This document shows, in pieces, positions 36,616-41,976 of a stretch of 41,976 nucleotides of DNA. Both the position numbers and the translations under genes were made by a program. The stretch's first letter is position 1. Each line of letters begins with the position of its first letter. The notes beneath the pieces are model-generated. The model was not told where the DNA came from and ran no database searches. It saw only the letters and a program-made list of their open reading frames with translations. The DNA is from Candidatus Tharpella sp. Its GTDB lineage: Bacteria; Desulfobacterota; Anaeroferrophillalia; Anaeroferrophillales; Tharpellaceae. The DNA is taken from the NCBI GenBank assembly GCA_021161425.1, contig JAGHAQ010000072.1, forward strand, positions 1 through 41,976. The letters run 5' to 3'.

Positions 36616-37754
36616 CGTACCATTCCTTTGACTGTTTTAACGATTTCATCCGGGGCGATGATTGTGCCGTTGACCCGATTGAGTTTCTCAATTACCGCCT
36701 TGCCGGCGTTGACTCGCAATACTTCACGATAGATTTGGCCCATATTGAGTTCCGGGACGAGAATGGTTTTGAGTTGCGGCAGATAATGCTCTATAGCGAA
36801 GCGTGGAAAAGGCCAGAGCGTGCCGAGTTTGATCAGGCCTACCTTGATGCCTGATTTACGTAACTGCTCCAATGCCGAACGGGCAGACAGAACCATGCAA
36901 CCGTAGGCGATAATAGCATGTTCGGCGTCCTCCATTAATTCGTAATCAACCAAGCAGATTTCACGAAAACCGCGTTCGATCTTGCTGAAAAGGCCGCGAA
37001 TATTATCGCGGGCTTCGCTGGGGTTGGTGGTGGGAAAGCCTTTGGCATCATGCACCAAGCCGGTAATGTGGTAGCGGTAGCCGTCGCCGAAACTGGCCAT
37101 TGGTGCAACCCCGGTGGCGGAACGTTCGTAAGGCAGATACCATTCCGGTGGCATGTTAGGTTGAACCCGGTTGACTCGTTCGACCATGGATCGGGGCGGC
37201 AGATTGACTCGGGCACGCATATGGCCGATGACCTCGTCCATCAAGACGATGACCGGATTGCGGTATTTTTCGGAGAAATTGACCGCTTTAATGGTGTAGT
37301 GAAAGGCCTCTTCAACACTGGATGGGGTCAGGACAATGATAGGATGGTCGCCGTGGGTGCCCCAGCGCGCCTGCATGACATCCCCTTGTGAAGGGCTCGT
37401 CGGTAGACCAGTTGAGGGGCCGACCCGCATGACATTGACAATTACCAGAGGGATCTCGGTCAGGCAGGCAAAGCCTAAGTTCTCCTGCATCAGGGAAAAT
37501 CCCGGTCCAGAGGTTGCGGTCAGGGTTTTTCGGCCTCCGATGGAGGCTCCGATGATGGCGGCGATACTGCCGATTTCGTCCTCCATCTGGATGAACTTGC
37601 CTCCGGTCTCCGGTAGACGATCAGATAGAATCTCGGCTATCTCCGTCGATGGGGTGATCGGGTAGCCGGCGAAAAAACTGACTCCGGCGGCTAAGGCTCC
37701 TTCCGCGACGGCCTCGTTGCCCTGCATTAATTGGTAGGAGGTTTTTTTACTCAT
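36612..37754 (-). CDS. korA: 2-oxoacid:ferredoxin oxidoreductase, alpha subunit
   Basis: GNEAVAEGALAAGVSFFAGYPITPSTEIAE, FIQMEDEIGSIAAIIGASIGGRKTLTATSGPGFSLMQE. Confidence 0.94.
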   Translation of the reverse strand: MSKKTSYQLMQGNEAVAEGALAAGVSFFAGYPITPSTEIAEILSDRLPETGGKFIQMEDEIGSIAAIIGASIGGRKTLTATSGPGFSLMQENLGFACLTEIPLVIVNVMRVGPSTGLPTSPSQGDVMQARWGTHGDHPIIVLTPSSVEEAFHYTIKAVNFSEKYRNPVIVLMDEVIGHMRARVNLPPRSMVERVNRVQPNMPPEWYLPYERSATGVAPMASFGDGYRYHITGLVHDAKGFPTTNPSEARDNIRGLFSKIERGFREICLVDYELMEDAEHAIIAYGCMVLSARSALEQLRKSGIKVGLIKLGTLWPFPRFAIEHYLPQLKTILVPELNMGQIYREVLRVNAGKAVIEKLNRVNGTIIAPDEIVKTVKGMVR

Positions 37755-38017
37755 TGTTTCTCCTCCCTGGAGTCAGCAACCGGTCTGGCTTCCTCGACGT
37801 TGATGGCAAAGTCGGGGCAACGGATTTCGCACATGTGACAGGCGATGCACTTTTCAGGGGCTTTGGCAAAGACTCGGCTGTTTTCATCCATGGACAGCAC
37901 CTCTTTGGGGCAGAAGGCGACACAGATGCCGCAACTTTTGCACCAGTCGGAAAATATCGTAATTTGGGGATGGCTTTCAAGGGTTAATTCTTTGCGCTTG
38001 TCGTTTTTTGAACCCAT
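37751..38017 (-). CDS. korD: 4Fe-4S ferredoxin-type delta subunit of the oxidoreductase
   Basis: CKSCGICVAFCPKEVL and CIACHMCEIRCPDFAI; 4-nt overlap with korA. Confidence 0.92.
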   Translation of the reverse strand: MGSKNDKRKELTLESHPQITIFSDWCKSCGICVAFCPKEVLSMDENSRVFAKAPEKCIACHMCEIRCPDFAINVEEARPVADSREEKQ

Positions 38018-38080
38018 GGTTTTTTCAGTTCTATAGATTTATAGTTAATAGTTGGTAAATTGACTAAGACTCAAATTGCT

Positions 38081-39181
38081 TTACTTGGTTAACTTTTTTG
38101 GTTCATAGACGCAGTAGGGTTCTTCAGCCATGTAGTTACCGGTTGCCTCAAAAGCCCGGGCCCGGCAGCCGCCGCAAACCCTTTTGTATTCACAAATGCC
38201 GCATTTTCCCTCGAGGGCGTCGTAATCCCGCAAGCGAGTGAAAACCTGAGACTCCTCCCAGATCTTCTGGAAGTTGGTTTCAAGAATGTTGCCGGCCTTG
38301 GCTTCGAGATAGCCGCAGGGTTGGGCATCACCGGTATGGGAGACAAAACAGAAGCCGATACCTCCCAAACAGCCGCGGGTGACGGCATCCAGGCCATGGG
38401 TCTTGAAGGTTACTTTCTTACCATCAGCCTTGCTGCGTTGCCGTAAGATACGCATGTAGTGGGGAGCACAGGTCGCTTTGAGCTGGAGGGAAACCTTGTC
38501 GCGCTGGTCGTAAAACCAGTTTAAGGTTCTCTCATACTCTTCAGCCGGGATCTCCTGCTCTTCGAGCTCTTTACCACGACCTGTGGGGACCAACAGAAAG
38601 ATGTGATGAGCAACAGCTCCCAGTTTGACCGCGAGATCGAGAATCGCCGGAATTTCCGTAAGATTGAGTTTGGTAATGGTCGTGTTGATTTGAAATTCAA
38701 GGCCGTTATCGCGGGCATAGTCCAAGGCTCTCAGAGAATTGGCGAATGCGCCTTTGACCTGACGGAAATTATCATGGGTCTCGGCATTAGCACCATCCAG
38801 GCTGACACTTATTCGTTGGATACCGCTGGCGATCATGCATTTGATACTACCCTGGTCAACTAAGGTGCCGTTGGTCGCCATAACCATGCGCAGTCCCAGT
38901 TTAGTACCGTAGGCGGCCAGTTCATAGATATCATCTCGCAGCATCGGTTCACCGCCGGTCAGGATGATGACCGGTTTGCTGAAGGAGGCAACGGTATCCA
39001 GGAAAGAGAGAGCTTGTTTGGTGTCCAGTTCACCCGGGTAAGGGCCTTTTTCAGCTGAGGCCCGACAGTGGATACAAGAGAGGTTGCAACTTCTGGTGGT
39101 TTCCCAGGCGATCATTCGCAATTCCGGAATCTCTTTTTCAATGGGATGTTTGGGGGCTGTTTTTTCGTTTTCTGGGTGCAT
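38081..39181 (-). CDS. Radical SAM/SPASM protein, AhbD-like (heme b synthase of the siroheme-dependent pathway)
   Basis: Radical SAM CNLSCIHC; GGEPMLRDDIYELA; C-terminal GFCFVSHTGDAQPCGYLEAKAGN and CGICEYKRVCGGCRARAFEATGNYMAEEPYCVYEPK, resembling AhbD/NirJ-type proteins. Confidence 0.75.
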   Translation of the reverse strand: MHPENEKTAPKHPIEKEIPELRMIAWETTRSCNLSCIHCRASAEKGPYPGELDTKQALSFLDTVASFSKPVIILTGGEPMLRDDIYELAAYGTKLGLRMVMATNGTLVDQGSIKCMIASGIQRISVSLDGANAETHDNFRQVKGAFANSLRALDYARDNGLEFQINTTITKLNLTEIPAILDLAVKLGAVAHHIFLLVPTGRGKELEEQEIPAEEYERTLNWFYDQRDKVSLQLKATCAPHYMRILRQRSKADGKKVTFKTHGLDAVTRGCLGGIGFCFVSHTGDAQPCGYLEAKAGNILETNFQKIWEESQVFTRLRDYDALEGKCGICEYKRVCGGCRARAFEATGNYMAEEPYCVYEPKKLTK

Positions 39182-39384
39182 GCTGGATTACCTTGAGATT
39201 TGCAGTCAAACCAGGTTGTTCGGTTGACATGGTTAGTAGTTTCCATTATTGGTTAAGCGTGATCGCCAGCATAAACTATGGTAGTAGCTTTTGGCAAGAA
39301 AAATGTAGTTATTTTACTTGTGGGCCGGTAATTTACCTCTTCTTAACCTTGTTTTTGCTTTTATATCAAGGGCTCGATTTATTT

Positions 39385-40161
39385 ATGTCTCAAGCAAACC
39401 CTTTTTTGCTTTCGGAATGGCGGGCCATGATCTTGGCAGCCGGCTTTGGCACTCGTTTAAAACCCCTGACCGAGTGGATGCCGAAACCCCTGATCCCAGT
39501 TGCGGGGATGCCGCTGTTGGCGCTCTCTCTTAAGCGTTTCAGAAAACTTAAACCACGGATTCTGGTGGTTAACGGGCATCATCTCTCTGGGCAACTAGAG
39601 ACTTTTTTGCGGCAATCATCTTATGGTTTTCAGCAAACCGAGTATCTTTATGAGCCTTTGATCCTGGATACCGGAGGGGCTGTCCGCAACGCTTCACGCT
39701 ATCTGCGCGGCCCTTTCTTTGTGACGGCAAATGCTGATATTGTCAGTGATATTCCTCTGCATGAGGCCGTTGCTCAACATCTTAAGCGTCGGGCCCTGGT
39801 GACTATGCTGCTCCATGATCGGGCCCGCTATAATCAGGTTGAAGTTGACCCTAAGGGACGAATCATGGGCTTTGGCCGTTCCCAGGTAGCCTCCGGAAAT
39901 CGGATTTTAGCCTATACAGGTATTCAGATCTGTTCTCCTTTGCTACTTGATTTGATGGAGCGGGAATCCGACCGTCCGTTTTCTCTGATCACTTTTTACA
40001 ATCGCCTTCTGGTGGCCGGCCGGCTTGATATCTTAGGCCATGTTGTGGATACGCAGAGCGACTATTATTGGCGGGATGTTGGAACCCCGGACGATCTTAT
40101 TGCAATTGAGCATGATTTAAGCAATGACACAGGCCTTGCTGCCAGATTGGGAATTATTTAG
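39385..40161 (+). CDS. Sugar-1-phosphate nucleotidyltransferase (MurU-like)
   Basis: MILAAGFGTRLKPLTEWMPKPLIPVAGMPLL; YRDVGTPDDL-type end (WRDVGTPDDLIAIE). ATG 39385 preferred to 39193. Confidence 0.85.
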   Translation: MSQANPFLLSEWRAMILAAGFGTRLKPLTEWMPKPLIPVAGMPLLALSLKRFRKLKPRILVVNGHHLSGQLETFLRQSSYGFQQTEYLYEPLILDTGGAVRNASRYLRGPFFVTANADIVSDIPLHEAVAQHLKRRALVTMLLHDRARYNQVEVDPKGRIMGFGRSQVASGNRILAYTGIQICSPLLLDLMERESDRPFSLITFYNRLLVAGRLDILGHVVDTQSDYYWRDVGTPDDLIAIEHDLSNDTGLAARLGII

Positions 40162-40163
40162 TT

Positions 40164-41477
40164 TTGTACGTTATCTATAATATTGTACTTTGCACTTTAC
40201 TGCTGCTGCTCTGGCCGGGTTTGTTGTGGTATATGCATCGGCGACAGGGGAGTTTAGAGGGCTTAAGAGAGCGTTTGGGCCGCGGCTGGCCGCAGCAGCA
40301 ATCTAAGTCTGGAGGAGAATCCCGAACCGTCTGGTTTCATGGGGCATCGGTTGGTGAAGTACAGATGTTGGTGCCGCTGATTCGGGCCTGGCAGAAACGG
40401 CATCCGGAAACCGAGCTATTACTGACGACGATGACCTTGACCGGTCGCCAAACCGCCAAAAGGCTTTTTCCTGAAGCCCGAGTTGTGTTGTTGCCGCTTG
40501 ATTTGCCGGGTTTATGGACCCTTTTTTTTCGCCATTTCCAACCCACATGTCTGATTATCGCCGAGACCGAACTCTGGCCCAATCTGTTCCATTATGCCGG
40601 TCGTCAAGGACTGCCTTTGGCTCTGGTCAATGCCCGACTCTCTTTGCAAAGCTTCACCCATTACCAGTTTTGCCGGTTTTTTACCAGGTCCATGTTTGCA
40701 AGCCCTGTCGTCGTTGTGGTTCAGGATCGAGTTTCGGGTCAACGTTTCGCAGAACTCGGCACATCTCCTGAACGGATTGTTTTAAGCGGCAATATGAAAT
40801 TTGATCTGCTTCCCCACGAAAATAGTGAGGAGCAAACCCTCTATCAGAATCTCTTTGCTGACGAAATTCCGGTTGTCGTGGCCGGGTCTACGCATCCCGG
40901 GGAAGAGGAGATGATTCTTAACGTCTGGGAAAAATGTGCTTTACAATCTCCTGAAATTTTCAAGTCCGCTTGCCTGGTGTTGGCTCCTCGTCATCCGCAG
41001 CGTTTTGCCGAGGTGGCGGATTTTCTGACCTTAGGGGAGGTCGATTTTCTGCGTTTTTCATCCCTTAAAGAGAGATCGCCATCCGTCACTTTGCCGAAAA
41101 TACCGTCGGTTTTGTTGCTCGATACCCTTGGTGACCTGATTTACTTTTATCGTCTGGCCCGTTTTGCGATTATTGGTGGCACCCTGGTTCCCGGGATCGG
41201 TGGCCATAACCCCTTAGAGGCAGCGGTTTTTGCCAAAGCGGTCGTTCATGGCCCCTATACTGCTAATTTCAAAGATGGTTTTGGTTATCTTGATGATCAG
41301 GGCGGGGGGCTGTTGGCCTCCAGCCAGGGGGAGTTGGGTGATTTTTTCAATCGATGCTTGCGGGAGCCCCGCTATGCTCAAGATGAGGGCCTTAAGGCGG
41401 CCGCCACCGTGCATCGGCATCGTGGAGCGGTGAGCCTAACTCTAGCCTTTTTGGAACAATCTTTTGGGGTGTCATAG
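40164..41477 (+). CDS. waaA: 3-deoxy-D-manno-octulosonic acid (Kdo) transferase
   Basis: VWFHGASVGEVQMLVPLIRAW, AETELWPNLFHYAGRQGLPLALVNARLS, VVAGSTHPGEEEMIL, PRHPQRFAEV, GGTLVPGIGGHNPLEAAVFAKAVVHGPYTANF. Confidence 0.95.
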   Translation: MYVIYNIVLCTLLLLLWPGLLWYMHRRQGSLEGLRERLGRGWPQQQSKSGGESRTVWFHGASVGEVQMLVPLIRAWQKRHPETELLLTTMTLTGRQTAKRLFPEARVVLLPLDLPGLWTLFFRHFQPTCLIIAETELWPNLFHYAGRQGLPLALVNARLSLQSFTHYQFCRFFTRSMFASPVVVVVQDRVSGQRFAELGTSPERIVLSGNMKFDLLPHENSEEQTLYQNLFADEIPVVVAGSTHPGEEEMILNVWEKCALQSPEIFKSACLVLAPRHPQRFAEVADFLTLGEVDFLRFSSLKERSPSVTLPKIPSVLLLDTLGDLIYFYRLARFAIIGGTLVPGIGGHNPLEAAVFAKAVVHGPYTANFKDGFGYLDDQGGGLLASSQGELGDFFNRCLREPRYAQDEGLKAAATVHRHRGAVSLTLAFLEQSFGVS

Positions 41478-41526
41478 GAAGATAAAGTTTGACTTTTTCA
41501 CTCTCATTTCGTTACAATCAAAGACT

Positions 41527-41550
41527 GTGATTTTTACGAAGTCATCAAGG
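41527..41550 (+). repeat. Dispersed intergenic motif GTGATTTTTACGAAGTCATCAAGG, copy 3
   Basis: Matches 778-801 and 908-931. Confidence 0.5.
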
Positions 41551-41603
41551 CCACTTCTTAAATCTGTGGCCAGGTTGGAAATTATATTGAAAGGAAAACT
41601 TTT

Positions 41604-41976
41604 ATGGCTAAATTAAATAATGGAATGACCTATAAGGACGCTGGGGTCGATATCAAAGCTGGTAACCGCTTGGTTAAAAATATCGCTCCTTTGGTGAAGG
41701 AGACTTTTCGACCTGAAGTACTGGCCGATATCGGTGGTTTCGGAGCGCTTTTCTCTCTGCGGGTGGAAAAATATCGTGATCCCGTGCTGGTCTCTTCCAC
41801 CGATGGTGTTGGAACCAAGCTGAAACTCGCTTTTTTAGCAGATAAACATGATACTATAGGTATCGACCTGGTGGCCATGGTGGTTAACGATATTGTGGTT
41901 CAGGGGGCCGAGCCTCTTTTCTTTCTTGATTACCTGGCAACCAGTCGACTGAATGTTGAGCGTGCTACCGAGATCA
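41604..41976 (+). CDS. purM: Phosphoribosylformylglycinamidine cyclo-ligase, 5' part; runs off the window
   Basis: Translated by hand: [52 protein letters not shown]...[15 protein letters not shown]...[27 protein letters not shown]. Absent from the ORF track because it has no stop in the window. Confidence 0.95.
   Translation, partial: MAKLNNGMTYKDAGVDIKAGNRLVKNIAPLVKETFRPEVLADIGGFGALFSLRVEKYRDPVLVSSTDGVGTKLKLAFLADKHDTIGIDLVAMVVNDIVVQGAEPLFFLDYLATSRLNVERATEI

Noticed and set aside
1-41976. CRISPR array, prophage, transposon or multi-gene defence island
   Set aside because: No regularly spaced direct repeats, no transposase/integrase/phage proteins and no toxin-antitoxin or restriction genes recognised; gene content is almost entirely housekeeping.

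Overview
The window looks like ordinary chromosomal sequence from a Deltaproteobacterium / Desulfobacterota-like organism (inferred from gene content and order; not tested by search). It is densely packed with housekeeping genes. Plus strand, in order: hemW (3' part), argS, a SPOR-domain protein, lepA, lepB, a STAS protein, pyrR-pyrB-pyrC-carA, a convergent lpxH-like gene (minus strand), carB, greA, truA, rmuC, a Gld-like ABC transporter cluster (ATPase, permease, GldG-like, DUF4340-like), a penicillin-binding transpeptidase, a TIGR01212-type radical SAM protein, a small ORF, zapB-like, zapA, a ~900-nt ncRNA-rich gap with a probable 6S RNA, rny, ymdB and a small acidic protein. Next come a minus-strand dynamin-like GTPase, a tRNA with CAT anticodon, Nif3/DUF34, a C4 zinc-ribbon coiled-coil protein, rnpB (RNase P RNA) and a PilZ protein. 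A minus-strand korDABC-type 2-oxoacid:ferredoxin oxidoreductase operon and an AhbD-like radical SAM protein follow, then a sugar nucleotidyltransferase, waaA/kdtA and purM (5' part). I saw no CRISPR array, transposase, prophage or recognisable multi-gene defence island. The most interesting signals are non-coding: the structured zapA-rny gap, a structured leader before the Gld-like ABC operon, a ~125-bp nested palindrome at the lepA stop codon, a promoter/terminator-like leader before argS, and short dispersed intergenic repeats. The stand-alone dynamin-like GTPase beside a tRNA is the most interesting coding feature.
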